DNA from: Plicaturopsis crispa FD-325 SS-3
Taxonomy: Eukaryota; Basidiomycota; Agaricomycetes; Amylocorticiales; Amylocorticiaceae
Length of the DNA: 64,000 nucleotides
Direction: 5' to 3'
NCBI GenBank assembly: GCA_000827205.1
Contig: KN832565.1
Location: 685,656 to 749,655, forward strand
The translations under genes and the position numbers were made by a program. Below are positions 22,840 to 35,974 of the stretch, one piece after another. A model generated the notes under the pieces. It was given only the letters and a program-made list of their open reading frames with translations, searched no databases and was not told the DNA's origin. The first letter of the stretch is position 1. The number at the start of each line of letters is the position of its first letter.

Positions 22840-22997
22840 CGACACGTGGCATCTGCAAAAGGCAGTCATAGTGTTCACCTTTAGGGTTGTCGAATATCAC
22901 AATGCGACAATTACATGTAGCTCAACAGGGCTGAACATGGTAGCTACAGTTGAGTGTACAGGTAAGATGCAGCATGACAATCTATGTATATATACAG
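22840..22997. repeat. Shared intergenic block, copy 4
   Basis: Same block as at 16044-16224. It is the 3' flank of copy G and, before the 1.9 kb insertion, the upstream region of copy F. Confidence 0.75.
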
Positions 22998-23010
22998 AAA
23001 GTTGTGAGTC

Positions 23011-24846
23011 TTAGGCATCCATCTTAGTCCGTTTGGCAGGTAGTCCCCAACTGTCTCCGACTTCCACGACTTCGACAGACGCGCGCTTGCTAGGCACTTG
23101 AGGCGGCGCAAACGGCTTCGCTAGGTCGAGCACATTTGAAACTGCGTCATATAAATTGGGAGGCGGCGTAGCAGGTCCCGGCACCGTCTGAGCGCTAACG
23201 AGTGACCCATGGCGAGAGGGCGGCGTGCCAGCGCGCGATGGCGGCACGGAACACGGCGCGTCAGACGTAGGCGCTGCGACACACAAGGAAGTCAGTCTGG
23301 TGGAAAACGGGCAGTAACAAGTGGGACGTACGAAGACATTCCTGGGGATCACCTTCGGACATACCGTCGACGAGGTCGTTTTCCACGTCGCATTCCGAGC
23401 TACAGGCATCACAGTCGCCATTTTGGATCGCATCCTCGTCCACGTCATCAACGTCGATGGACCCGCACTCGCAGGCCACCCGCCAGCGCATGATGCGCAG
23501 GTTAGCCGGTACCGATGGCTCGGAATAACTGTTTCGGAGGGCCTTGAGGTTCCTCGAAGTCAGTGGAATGACACCTGAAGGACGAGCTGGGTGCGCCCCA
23601 GGACTCGGCCTAGGTCGCGGAGTAGCGCGCCTGCACTTTGTTTGTTTAGTTGATGATATGGAGGGCGCCTTCCGAGCGTCGTCGGACGGTCGCCGACGTG
23701 GCAGCCGACCGTGTTCCATCCATCGTGTATACAGCATGCCGCTGTGTGCGAGTATGTTATTGAAGTCCAGGCGCGTATTCCAGTCGAGGGGATAACTGTC
23801 CTTCGCTCCGGCCACAAAATCCCACAGGTGGGCATGGGCTTTCCGGCCTAGGTTCCAGATGACGAAACGAGGGTGAATGTGCGATCTCAGCACGCCCAGT
23901 TCGCAGTACGGGTACTCATGAATGTAATAGGCTTGGGGGAGTGGGATAGCATTTTCAGCTCTTTCTGGGAGAGGGAACCGACGAATGGGCAAGCCCTTCA
24001 TGCATTGCCGTGCCAGTAACTTGTACTCAAAGATGCCATTCTGTAAGAAACAAGCAGTGATAAGAAACCAGGCAGGGATATTTGTGGGACCCGGCGTCAC
24101 GTACCGGGATATCAGGAAAGTCGCGTCCGATCGGCATCGAACCAGACGCCCAGTAGATATCCATTTGCTGCACTGTGGGCAAAAGAACCCATTCACCTGC
24201 TTCAAACCGAGAGCGTAGTTCTGCGGTGACTGTGGAAAGGACTTTGTCAATGGAATGATAGCAAGGCCGCATGGGAAGAGCGCACCTGGGAAAATGTTAT
24301 AGCGACTGTCCGTATTCAATGTACCGCATCCCATATTCCAAGCATACTCCAGAATACCAAGCTGTGTATAATCAGATGATGAAAACATACGAATGAGCAT
24401 TGAAGACAAACTGATGACGGCTTGAGTTCTCGCGGGACACAAAATGCAAACTCTACGGCATCGCGCGTGCCTGTGATGAGGCAGCAATCGACACGGGCTT
24501 CGACGAGCTTGTGCATGCGGGCCAGTGCATTTGGGGGCACCGTGCCGTCGTTCGGTGTTGTCTCGTCTATTGTCGAAGTTTTGGTCGATGAACTGCATTC
24601 AAAGGTCGATTGGTTAGCCAGCGCGATACGCATAGGTGGTGTCTGAATCGCGCTGAGTTCGGATGAAGGTGACAGTGGAGGCGAATTGTTGCCAGGCTCT
24701 AGTGGGTAGGTGCTAGGCACACAGTCTTGCCAGCTTGGTTCAGCAACCAGGGCCTTGTACCGTGCAGCGCATGGTTGCCAGATCTCCTGTGCAATATGCG
24801 TAGGCGGCAGCCAGCGGAGAGGCGGTTCGGAATGTATGGATGCCAT
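23011..24846 (-). CDS. HNH-like family copy G, 535 aa, intact
   Basis: Minus-strand exons 24412-24846, 24286-24361 (76 nt), 24105-24229 (125 nt), 23332-24040 and 23011-23273, all in phase. The N-terminus MASIHSEPPLRWLPPTHIAQ is followed by the shared IWQPCAARYKALVAEPSW. The core reads DCCLITG, FAFCVPRELKPSS, LNTDSRYNIFP and LRSRFEAGEWVLLP. The first His position is Phe here, against Tyr in the other altered copies. Then NGIFEYKLLARQ, LGVLRSHIHPRFVIWNLGRK, a slightly diverged APSISSTKQTKCRRA, an acidic patch with clustered Cys (DCDACSSECD), and the tail GLPAKRTKMDA. It is the last member of the minus-strand array before the ABC transporter. Confidence 0.82.
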
Positions 24847-25067
24847 TGCGTTTGCGAGAGGTTTTCAGTGCGCGAGCGTACTACGTTGCAAAAGCCAGTT
24901 GATAGGAGGCAATGAAGGCAATGTATCAGACAGCAAGGCAGCAGATTGTCGAGTCTTGCTATGGTGAAAGGCGAGGCAGACAGGCGACCCTTTCCATAGC
25001 GTTCAAGAAACTAAGTTTCCATTGTTCGTCCGACCGAGTCGACGCGACGCGGCCAGCCATTTCGTGC

Positions 25068-25110
25068 GACACGTGAAATCCGCAAAAGGCAGTCATAGTA
25101 TTCACTGTTG
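25068..25110. promoter_or_regulatory. CACGTG-containing upstream element of copy G
   Basis: A fragment of the shared block survives 222 bp or more upstream of the copy G start and keeps the palindrome CACGTG. The same hexamer sits about 205-215 bp upstream of copies D and E. CACGTG is the known site of bHLH factors; its use here is inferred. Confidence 0.4.
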
Positions 25111-25239
25111 AGGCTTTCCTTCCATGATCACGCTACTAGTCTAACACTGACTCATTGACGACTCGGGGTCGGAGGCCTGAGGACCAGCGCCCGCAAAAAG
25201 TACCTTGTAGTTCTTTGAGATTTGCATTGTAATTCATAT

Positions 25240-28200
25240 CTAGACTACAGAGGCCTTGTCAGCTGCCAAGGCGTACAGCTTCTCTTTGTCACCACTCTCG
25301 TCGACAAGTGCACGTAGTAGACTCTTCTCGTTTCGCAGGAGTTCTGACGGTCCATCGAATTCGGCCTGGAGAAATTAAATGTCAGCTCAGTCCTTGGCAT
25401 GATTAAGACGTGCAGGAGTACGCACTATCCTTCCAGCATCAAGTACCATCTGTGACAATAAATGAGCTAGGGGATCTACCTCGGGAAGCCCAAGAATGTA
25501 CTCACAATTTTATCAGCATCCATAATTGTCTGAAGACGATGCGCGACAGTGATAACCGTGACATCTCTGCCGAGCGCACGCCTCAGGGTGGATTGAATTA
25601 TGGAGTCTGTCTTGTAGTCTGGACAGAGCTTAGTGAGCACGAAGGAGCTCTTCAGTTATAAACAATGGCTCGCGAACCTATAGCAGAAGTGGCTGGAAAG
25701 AGACACGACTATTGAGTTCCCCCGTAGTCAACGTCGGGTCTAAGTACACACCTTCATCCAATATAAGCAACTTGTTGCCTCTCACGATAGCGCGTGCTAA
25801 CGCGATGATTTGCCGTTGTCCGACGGATAGATTGCCACCCGCACTGGCGATCGGGCTCTCCAATGTGATCCGCCCGTCTTTTTCTTCGGCTTGGAGAGAG
25901 TGCAGGCCCGAAGCACGTAGTGCATCGTTCAGGACAGCATCGTCGTATTGTCCTAACGGGTCCAAATTCTGGCGGAGGGTTCCGCTGAGGAGTTCAGGCT
26001 GACAACGAGGCTCAAGTTCAAGGAGTAGTTGAAGAAACAACAATTTGCTCACTACTTGTGGAATGATCGTGATACTTGAGCGGAGAGCGTCGAGGTTGAT
26101 AGAGTTGGTTGGGAGTCCATCGTAGTATACAACTCCATCGGTGAAAATGCAACGCAGTAACGCCAACGTCAGCGAGCTCTGAAAGATATTCAATACATAT
26201 TCCGGAGAAGGTAGCAAACGCACATACCTTTCCGGAGCCTGTACGACCCACTGCGAGAATAAATCGTGACATATATTGACAATGGTAAACGTGTACGGAA
26301 AAATGAATGAACTCACCCACACCAATACGTTGCCCGGATCTGATGTCGAATGAAATATCATGCAATACGTCGGGACCGTTCTGAGAGTATCGCGCGGAAA
26401 GCTTCTCAACCTGCAGGCTACCACTGGAGGGCCAATATGCTGGCGGAATACCGGCTATGGTGGGTTTCGGTTCCTGTTCGATGTTGAGATAGCCTTGGAT
26501 CCTTTCCAGGCTAAAGGGAAAACGATGATCATCATGTCTACCCGTAGGCAGTGACTCACTAACCTATTACCTATAATTAGGTTCAGTTGAGCGCATGAGC
26601 TGCGAAGACACTTCGCGCGGACACTCACCGCTCACTTCAAAATCGTTCAGATTCTTGATCCACCAGAGAACTAGACTACCGAGGAAGGCTAATAGATGTA
26701 TGAGCACGATTATGAGCAAAAGAATCAAGGTTACTCACCAGCCATATTCAAAGAGAAGCCGGTGTCGTGTGCTTTGGAGCTGTCTTTCCAATAGATGAAA
26801 TACGCTGCCAGAAAGGATGCAAGGACTCCACCGAGCACGTCAAGCCGAAGACTTATCCACCTTCAATGCGGCATTCAGGTTGAATACGGATCATAGAGAG
26901 GACGTGACTTACCGATTTAACTCGAAGTAAACTTTGTTTGCGCGGGAATACCTATCAATTCGATATAGAGATTCCCGCTTGAACGAATCTTGGGTGCCAT
27001 AGGCACGGACAGATGCTGTTGTAGCCATAAATGAGCCTAGAACCTCACCAGAAAAACGAATGCACGTACTTAGTCCTGCCAGTGCGCCTCCGACGTGTGC
27101 TAGCACAGGGGCCTTTGCATTGCTTGTTTCGCGCTTTACGGAGAGCTGGGCTTTCATGTATATCCCTCCAAGCCAAATACCTATAGCCCCAGTTATTATA
27201 CCCACAAAAACGAAGATAGGCGTCAAGAGAGCGATGGCGGCAAACTTGACGATCATTACGGCCGTAATCTCCATTAGATTTGTGAGGTACAACGGCATTT
27301 CGCCTGGACATAATGATATTAGTTCGATAGTACGACCTCGAATGACCAGTGGCGTTACCGTCCACTATAGAAGCGGTATTGAGTGGACGAACTCATACTA
27401 CACAGGAGCACAAAACGTACCAGTACGGATATCAATAGTGCATCGAGTAATCACTGTAAGAGAATATGGGTCAATCAAGTATTCATGGTGCATCAAAAGA
27501 TATGCAGGCAGACCTCGGGACACAGGCGTCTTATCGAGCCATTGCAAAGTAGTTCCAAGCACGGACTGAATTAGTTTCTGATGAATCAACCTCGACGCTC
27601 GCAAAGATCCTTGCGTGAAAACGGCGTAGGTGAACGAATATAGGAATATAGTCCCGAGTAGGATGGCGCCATAGATGGATAGATAGCTTGAACCAGGCCT
27701 CCGTTAGTAGCGAGCACCATATGCCTCGTAGACAATGACTACTCACTAAGGAACCGAGACCTCGGTCGACGGCATCTCGGAGTATCTAGAAGACCAATAA
27801 CCAAGCCACCATATTTGAGTAGTCTCGAGCATAGTATACGAGAAGAAGGCGGCCAGTGTGATGGTCCAAAAGAGGAGAATGTGGGCGCCACCGACGCTAG
27901 AGAAGAAAAGTTTCACTGCATGCCAAATCAGTACTTATACGAACTCGACGTTTATTCTGAGGAGCGAAAACCTACGGGACGGCCAATTGACATGTCCCAC
28001 GTCTATTTCTTCGGCAGTGATTAGTTTGCCGTCTGCTTTTGGATTGGGTGCAATCCGCTTGATTTCTTCCTGGAGCTCTTCAGCGTCGGCGTCGTTTTTC
28101 ATCTGCTCGTCGAACGCCTTTTCCCTAGCGTACTCTGCAGAAAAACATGTGTCACTTGCAAGGACGTCTGCAACGGTGCCTTGACTGAGGACATTGCCAT

Positions 28201-31200
28201 CTGATCCCATTGACACTACGTTATCGGTAATAGGGCTCGCCAGAGCGACATTGTGCGTCTGCAGTCGTCGGTAAGAACGTCACTCATATAGCCTAGGCGT
28301 CGAATGGAACACGTACGACAAGAATGACGGTCCGTCCGCGGATGAGGTCTCCAGCAAAACACTTTTCGATGATCCACTTAGATGTGTGAACGTCGAGGGC
28401 CGCAAGCACCTGTCCCAGGACATGTCAACGCTGGAGCATGAGGACATAGAAATCAACGAACATCGTCCAAAAGAAGGATGTCCGCTGTCGAGTACACTGC
28501 ACGGGCAAGTGTGATGCGAGCCTACAGTGCGGGATTGAGATACATGCCCATGCGGTGAGTCAATTCGGGATACCTTCTGTCCACCGCTGCCACATCACGG
28601 TCCCGTCAGAAGGGCTGAATGCTCTAATCTTTTAGGAAACCGAACCTGAGCGTGAGGCCTTTCTCGCCGACTTCGGTTGCATCTCCAGCTTCGAAGAGAT
28701 CGATATCGCGTCGGAGCGCACACTGGTAAATGACTGGTACAGAAGTTGAGTTACCGGCATGCTATATCATATAGGAAACACCTTACCTTTATCATAGCGA
28801 GCTTCATCGTACGGAGAGCCAAACAGAATATTGTCCTGTGTCATCTCCGTCAATAAGGTGCAAACAGTCTCACAGCATAAACCTCACTCTAATTGTTTCA
28901 TTGTGCACCCAAGATTCTTGGGCGGCGTACGCTACACCGCCATCACGCGGTAGGTTGTACCATGATTCCGGGCCCGTGGCGATGAAATGCATTTCCCCTA
29001 TGCAGTGTTGTACACTCAATCAGACGGTTTTGCGAAAGAAATATGTTTACTTACCAAGAAGCGCCATTAGCAAGCTGGTCTTTCCGCAGCCCGTGGGGCC
29101 TACCACCAAATTAATGCCGCCTCGCTGAAAAATCAGTTTCTCCTCGATTCGCAGGTGGAATTGTTTCGTCGGCACGCCAGCATCACAGCCATCGTGTTCA
29201 GCGTTCGACCAGGAGAACCTCGCATGACAGATGCCGATGTCGTTCTGCATACCCTCTGGTACAGCAAATTTGATACCCTCAGGTTGTAGGGTGTTTGCAT
29301 ACGAGTCGAGGAGTTCTGTCTGTTGAGGAAATATGTTGGTTAGATGAGGGTTGATACTCCGAGAGTGGCAATACGTACGTCGTGGAGAAAGTCGCTTAGT
29401 CTATCGAGCGAAACCTTTGCTACAAGTCGAGGCAATCTTAGGCCGATATCACGAGCGAGTGCTAGCAAGCGGCTTACCTTGTATCATCCAAGGTACCATT
29501 TTAAACATCAAACGGAGTTGTTCTTGAATTATGTTGAACACTGTCGGTGACACGATCAGAAGTTAACGATGCAAATGCTGATAAAGCTTACCAGTCATAG
29601 CGGAGAATACGCGGGACGCGTCCAGATCGCCCTTCATGATCATCGTCTGCGTGCCCGGAAAAATGTTTGTGAGTACTTCTCGAGATAAAATCTATTTACT
29701 TACATATGTAACGAATGTTGTCATCATGGTAACACCAGGTATGAAGGCACTATGTACCGACGTGAGCGTGTGGCGACCACCGATCTAATTGAGTACGCAC
29801 TTCAACATCTCGATGCCGACACCGTACATCTTACGCTTCCATATTGACTTCAGCTCATCCTCTCGCTTCGCATCCACTCGATCACTCATTTTGGACTCCC
29901 TGCATAGTGAGGGTGTCAATCGGGGACTATGCAGTATAGGACACATCGTACGCACCAGCCAAACAGCTTCACCATGCGTACAACATTCATGACTGCAAAA
30001 TGTTATCAGAATGTATAAGATAGAAAGACACCATAGAGCGAGCACACCTTCGCTAACCGCTTGCACTCGAGCGTCCATCTACTGCCGTCAGAACCATTCC
30101 ACTATTCATCTTGTTCAATGAACTGACCTTCTTCATGGCGTCGATTTGAACACCTTTGATCATGCTGGCGATCCGGATGGGCACAGGGACCAGCACAAGC
30201 ATAGCGGCAAACCCAACAAACGCACTCCAGCCGAGAATTCTGTACCTACATATACGGGTCAGCTACGAGGGGGCTTGGTCTCAGAAGGGTACTCACAAGA
30301 AACCGATGCACAGGATGATCTGCAGCGGCGCGTATAGTACGGAAGGGAACTCTCGTCCAGCATTGATGTTCCCCAGATCAGAGGACACGAGATTACTGAT
30401 TTTCCCCACGATGTTTCGGGCACTCGCCTCGGTGGGCTTTTTGACCGATGCTTGACTGGTGCTCGGGTTCTGTGAGGCTGACGGAGGGGCATCCGCGACC
30501 ATTCGTATGCGTAAGGAGTGCTCGAAAACGAGTTGGGTGAGTATAGCCTCGATCCGCACCAGAAGAGCGCCCTGGCATCGCGACGATAAATTTATGAGTG
30601 ATAAAGTATAGTAAGACCGCACGTACAGAGAGGTAGAAATACCCCTGCATGGTGAGCGAACGGATCAAAGGGCCTAAAAAGAGCCAGGAGATCCAAACCC
30701 ACGGACGGACAACAACGCCTACGTCACCGTGTTCCATATAGCTACGATAGCCCGTGGTTAATCGGTGTATATCGCGGGCAAACACGACGGGACACGCACT
30801 CTAGAAGGCGGTTGATGGCAACGGGGCTGGCTAGCACTCCCAGTGAACGGATGATGTTGAGTATCGCAATAATGATGTACTCGCGACCTACGTTCTATGT
30901 TAATATCGGTGTCACGAGCAGTATACTACGACTCTTACGAAAGATCTTGAAGAAGCCTCGAATCATGCCGACTTGCGCGGCTCCTGTCGCGAACGGGTCG
31001 AGATACTTGCCACAATAAGAGTTAAGATGTACGTTCAAAAACGGAAGCAATCAGCACGCTTACTTGAAAACTAATGGAGACGAGGTTTCGAGCATAATCC
31101 CTGTCGGAAAGAGGCGGTAGCTGGCTGTGGGGAACGTGTAGGACGCGAGAAGCGATAGCAAGGAGCGGGTCGAGAAAACCGTATGTGGCAAATGAGAACA

Positions 31201-31914
31201 GACTACATGTCTCCTCTGGACTTGGCTCTCTCGGGTCCTACGCACGAGCGAGTAAGCTTCACGGCAGCCCTCATACGGCTAGGTGAACGTACAGAAGCAT
31301 TGAACGGGACATATCGGCGCGGCGAGAAGAGCGGTACGACAATTGAGACCGAAGTAAGGACAACGGCCTTTGCCCAGAGTAGCCATCCATCAGCACGATC
31401 TCGTGGGACCAGCGTAAAGGTCGCAAGTGGCCATAGATTGCGGTAAGAAAAAACAGACCACGCGACGAGAAGGACGACGACAAGGTGAAGCTTGACATGC
31501 CTACTTCGTTTTGAATCCAATAGGACGGAAGACAGGCTGAGCAGAGACACATATGCCTGAGAAGAAAGGGCCTAAGTTGCGGCAAACGCAAGGAGAATTG
31601 GAACATACGTAAATTAGACAATGTCCCGCAGCTGCTTGAGTTGCCTCCGGCCCCACATTTTCAACCAACGAAAATATGGACAGACACAGTAACAAGAAGC
31701 ACCCCGATGCTCGAGCCACGTCAAAAGCAAATATAATGGTCTCGCCGCGTTCCTTGACCGTAGGCGATGAATCGCTACTGCTTGGATCATGGACGGTCAC
31801 GGAGGGGGAAATTGGAAGGTGGAAACGCGAGAGAGCCCTTTTGACAATCGAGGATGCAACGATAGCTTTGAAGCCGATAAGTAGGGCCGACGCGACCGCA
31901 ACGTATGCTGGCAT
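25240..31914 (-). CDS. ABC transporter, ABCC (MRP/cadmium-factor) type
   Basis: A long minus-strand gene with about 30 short introns. The N-terminus (from about 31914, MPAYVAVASALLIGFK) has extra membrane segments as in long ABCC proteins. Then YVPFNAS and DPREPSPEETC, TMD1 (VFEHSLRIRM, KISNLVSSDLGNI), NBD1 with Walker A GPTGCGKTSLL, signature SGGQKARITLARAV and Walker B LLLDDVLAALD, TMD2 (about 26900-27900) and NBD2 with Walker A VGRTGSGKSSL, signature NLSVGQRQIIALARA and Walker B LLILDEATSAID. It ends RALVDESGDKEKLYALADK then ASVV. All catalytic motifs look functional. The expected role is ATP-driven export or vacuolar transport of glutathione conjugates or other organic anions. Two exons are tiny: 28574-28586 (13 nt, signature) and 25678-25692 (15 nt, ATSAI). 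The exact start is uncertain; a small 5' exon near 32060 is possible. Confidence 0.85.
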
Positions 31915-32653
31915 AGTTGCGGAATCCGTCCAAGCAGACCTAGGACTGCCTACGGGTGAGAACGTTGTCAAATATACCAAGAACTTCGAAAGGCTCACAT
32001 ATCATGGCGGCGACTATGTCTTGTATAGACGGCGGAGGTGCTCAACGCGTCCCATCCGTTAAAGCCAAGCTCCAAACGGGGCATTGAACCACTGGGCAGG
32101 AAGCTTGGCATTCCTATAGACAGGCGTATGTCGGGACGATGCTAAAGAAATATTTCCGCAGTTCACAGTTGGATGCAAGCGCCCCTAGAGGAGAAAAATT
32201 GTAAGTAGTAGCTGCCACGGCCATGTCGAGTCGATCGCGCGGAGTCATGTAGAAGGAGCGATGACTCAAATGCGCAATCACGCGTAGATAACCGTCCAGT
32301 GGCTAGATATCGAGTCGCTACTTATCCTGAACGTTTCAGCTATACCGTAGTACAAGTTACCGAAGGGCTGCGTGAGAATGGTGGAAGGAGTACAAGTTGC
32401 AGGCAGAATGGATCACAATTAATGCCGCGGCAGATTTCAACGTGATCCAGAGCTTCACCCTTCAGCGCTTCATCCATAAAATGTAAGCCCCGACGTGTGG
32501 CGTGCAATGCAACGTTGGGCGACTCAAAAAATCGTGAATTCAGACAGCCTTGAGGACATCGCGGAGTGTGCGGACGAACAACTATGCTTACAGCGATTTA
32601 TACTGGATTTAACGAAATAAAAATGAAACTGCACTGCTTCCGACGACTGCAAT
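31915..32653. other. Intergenic region
   Basis: Between the ABC transporter start and the 3' end of the next minus-strand gene. It may hold a small first exon of the transporter near 32030-32060. Nothing else is recognised. Confidence 0.4.
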
Positions 32654-35125
32654 CTATCTGGCAGCGGATGGTGCTGCCTGGTACGCGCCGTAGAAACTAG
32701 GTTGCTGATAACCTCCACCAGCAGCGATTGGCTGAGCCGCCACGCCACTCGTACGAAGGTGCGGAGGCAGCGTCGGCGGTGCGTATGCTCCTGGCGTCCC
32801 AACCCTAGGTCCAGGCGCAGACCATGTCGCCGGGCTGAAAGACTTGTTCGCGGTGGCGGATAGCACCGTGTTTGCGACCGCCCGCCCTTGTTGTGCAGGT
32901 GGCTGGCCATTGAAAGACCCGGTATAACTCGGAGGTGCTACCGGCGTAGCAGGCTGAGGGGTCCCACGCCCTGAGTTGGATCCCCCAGCGTTGGCCGTAT
33001 TTTGGTTTTGATAACCGTACCATTGATTACCAGAGCCATACGAGTACTGCTGTTGGCCAGGGGTGCCGTATTGTGGCTGCGAGGGATAGTAGCTGGGAGC
33101 ACTAGGCGTTGGAGACCCTGCACCTTGGCCCTGCGCATTATATCCACCCGAATATGCCTGTGCAGGCTTGTAGGGAGTGGCGTAACCTCCAGCACGATAA
33201 GGCTGGGAGGCATAATTTGATTGTGAATAGCCCGGGTATGATGGCACTGGAGCTGCTGGCGGTGGTGCGGGTGTACTTGTATGATTGGGTAGTGTTGAGC
33301 GGCTTGCGGCGGTGGATTTGACGCGTAACGTCGAGTCATCGCGAAGGGCGGATGGATGAGAGGGCGGAAGGGTTCCATGCCAGCCTTGAGAAGGGGCCAA
33401 TGGGAGAGTGTGATGCAATTTACGCAGAGTAGACGTCGACGGAATTAGTGGAGGGTACGGAGTAGTGGATGATCTAGGGCGTAATGAGGCTAGCAGAGTA
33501 AGAGAGTCTTGTATGCCTTTGGCTGCAGATTACAATTGAGGAACATAACCTCTCAGGCATCGTGAAGGTGGACTTACCAGTCTCCCACTCTTCAGAGTCG
33601 ACCTGTACGGCACTTGATCCACCTCTATCTCCACCCAATCGCTTCTTCTGAAGTTCCACCAGCCTCTGCAGTGCTCTCCTGTTTCTATCGAGGAGCTCTT
33701 GCACCGCCTCCTCTAGCTCGAGACTGCCCATGGCTCCCTTGATCGCTGCGATCTCGTCAGGAGGGAACAGGTCGTCTAGCTCATCAATGCCATCGTCCCG
33801 TGCTTTCTCCTTTCCCTTGTCCCTTTTGCGTAGTCCTTTAATGTCGTCTTCCCCGCTCTCGGGCCTATTAATGTCCATGGGGGAAACGTCTAGCTCCGCA
33901 ACCTCTTCGATGATGCCCGGCGTTACTCTTTCAATATCTCTAGCCCGTTTCCGCTGCGCCCTCGCTGATAAGACTTCCCCAAGCACATCGCGCCCAACTT
34001 CAACGCCCTCCTGGTCAAACGTGGGCGCAAAGCTCGCATAGGGCCCGTAGTCCAAGAAACTACCTGAGCTCAAGATACGGGGACCAGGCAGCTTCGGCCT
34101 TAGCGCAGGGGGCCTTTTTGGCGCATAAGAGCCCAGTTTCGGCAGGGGTGCGAGAGTGGAGTCGGATGCTGATGAAGATATGATAGCAACAAGCTCAGCA
34201 TGGGCCGTTGGTAGCTGTTTCAGCTCTCGACCGTCGGCGGATGGTAGAGCAAGCTCAGAATTCAGAGATGTCCACCAATCTCCGGTTGGCAGGTGCTGTA
34301 GTAAGGCATATTTGTGCTTGTGAATGAGGTCGAGCGGCGGGTCGACGGATGTGCTTGGCTGGGAATCATTGCCAGATGTCTGGCCGTGGGTCGTAGACGG
34401 TTCGGAGGGATCAAAGAGGTTGTCGCGATCAAGAGGAATCGGGGCTGAATGGAATGACGCTTGGTCCAAGAGGGATAGAGCGAGGTTGCAAAAACGAAGT
34501 TGCTGGGCCGCTGGGGTCGAAGGTCGAGAGCGGGGATGGGACGATATCGGTAGGAGGTGTCTAACAGCGGACTGAAAATACTGGATTAGACCCCGCTTGA
34601 GTAGAACATGTATGCGACTCACACGAAGGACGCATAACGGATGCTGGGAAGATTCTCGGAGGAGTGTACGGACTGAATACGACTGCGAAGACGGAGGGGT
34701 ATCGGACGTCGAAGATTCCGACGTTTTTTCGGGCAGCGGGAATACTCGGTCCAAAAGACCTTGCGTATCAACCCTGGAAGCCATGTTGTCAGCAGGGATC
34801 GTTTCAACTAGGCGTGGACTCACATCTCCAATATGTCCAGAATCTTTTGCGCGTCATCCGAGTTAATGGGCACGTCGCCTGCGCCCTGCAGAATGGTCGG
34901 CTTAGCTTCATCGTCCTGTTGCTCGAGTTCTCCTTCTGGTTCTTGGCTGCCCTCCTCCTTTATCGACGAATCACTGCGCGCCTGTTTGGCATTGGGCTGA
35001 CCGTCACTATCGGCAAGTGACTGTCGCTTGCGTTTTTTGGACCCAGCTTTGGGACGCGTCGGGGGGACGGAGGAGGACGCGGAATCTGTTTCCTGTTGCG
35101 TGGCAGAACGAGTTGCACGGGCCAT
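32654..35125 (-). CDS. Predicted nuclear protein, 771 aa, function not recognised
   Basis: Minus-strand exons 34824-35125, 34623-34773, 33578-34571 and 32654-33522 join in phase. The N-terminal ~90 residues are basic and disordered (MARATRSATQQ, KKRKRQSL, likely nuclear signal), followed by a helix-rich segment (AQKILDILEM, DTQGLLDRVFPLP, SVRTLLRESSQ). A middle region contains FLDYGPYASFAPTFDQEGVE and a helical charged part (IDELDDLFPPDEIAAIKG, LEEAVQELLDRNRRALQRLV, EEWETAKGIQDSLTLLASL). The C-terminal ~250 residues are Pro/Gly/Gln/Tyr-rich low complexity (YGTPGQQQYSYGSGNQW). The composition suggests a chromatin or transcription subunit, but this is a guess. Start at ATG 35125, divergent from mL43 with 340 bp between starts. 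Confidence 0.75.
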
Positions 35126-35465
35126 GATAACAGCAGTTGAAAAAACTGCCAGAGGAAAGGTAGGCAGGCGAACGGTTGCTGTGGATTGCCACTAATTACT
35201 GGGACAAAACGCGTCGAGTGAAGGCCAGTCGCGTCGCTGAAAGTTGTTGCCGCAAAAGATACCAAACTGAAGTTGGGAGACAGCAAACGACGGAAAATTA
35301 AACAGAGGCAATTGTCACTGCGGTCCAATTTCAAACTCAGCTGAAGACTTTTGTTGACTTGACTACAAATATTTCGCACTCCGACTGTGACATTTGTAGT
35401 CTTCACTTCAAACCCAACTTACGAAACGTTGAAACTTGACGCGAACGCGCCTTTCCTCCACCACC

Positions 35466-35974
35466 ATGGCATCTACGTCGCCTTTGAAAAGGGTCATCGG
35501 GGCCAAACCTATATTCAGAGGTCAACTACGCTCAAAACCTTCGAATGGTCATGTCGCCTTCATCCCCCAAATACGGAAGCTCGTCTTCGAGTACTGTCAA
35601 TCCTGGGCCTCTTCACACAACACGCGAACATTTCTCGTCCGGGAACTCGCAAATGTCGCCCGACAAAACCCCCACGTCGAGGTGGTTGTAAAGCAGCGGA
35701 ACTTCCACGAGCCGATCGTTAGAGGCTTTTACCGTATGTGTCGGTTTCTCTCGAGCACACGGATCAATTTGCTAACTCTGTCGCAGTCAATAACCGAGAA
35801 AAAGTCATCCCGTTAAATGGCTTCGAGGTCACTGGCATCCAGAAGAAGGTGGAACTATTGCTTGATTCTTCGGGCGCCAAAATCAAGCCTTTGAAGCGTC
35901 GGACGGTCGAGAGTACCACGGAGTCTACGAGGGGGATATGGAGCGGACTGCACGACGCACCATACAAAATATAG
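35466..35974 (+). CDS. MRPL51: Mitochondrial ribosomal large-subunit protein mL43 (yeast Mrpl51)
   Basis: Exons 35466-35733 and 35787-35974 give 151 aa. The protein carries the thioredoxin-like L51/S25/CI-B8 domain: IPQIRKLVFEYCQSWASSHN, RTFLVRELANVARQNPHVEV, VVKQRNFHEPIVRGFYLNNR, EKVIPLNGFEVTGIQKKVEL, LLDSSGAKIKPLKRR, and the ending RGIWSGLHDAPYKI, typical of mL43. It is a structural component of the mitochondrial large ribosomal subunit. ACCACCATGG gives a strong start context. Confidence 0.93.

Noticed and set aside
18391-24846. CRISPR-like or prokaryotic defence array
   Set aside because: The regular repeats are spliced eukaryotic genes with shared flanks. No short direct repeats with unique spacers occur anywhere in the window.
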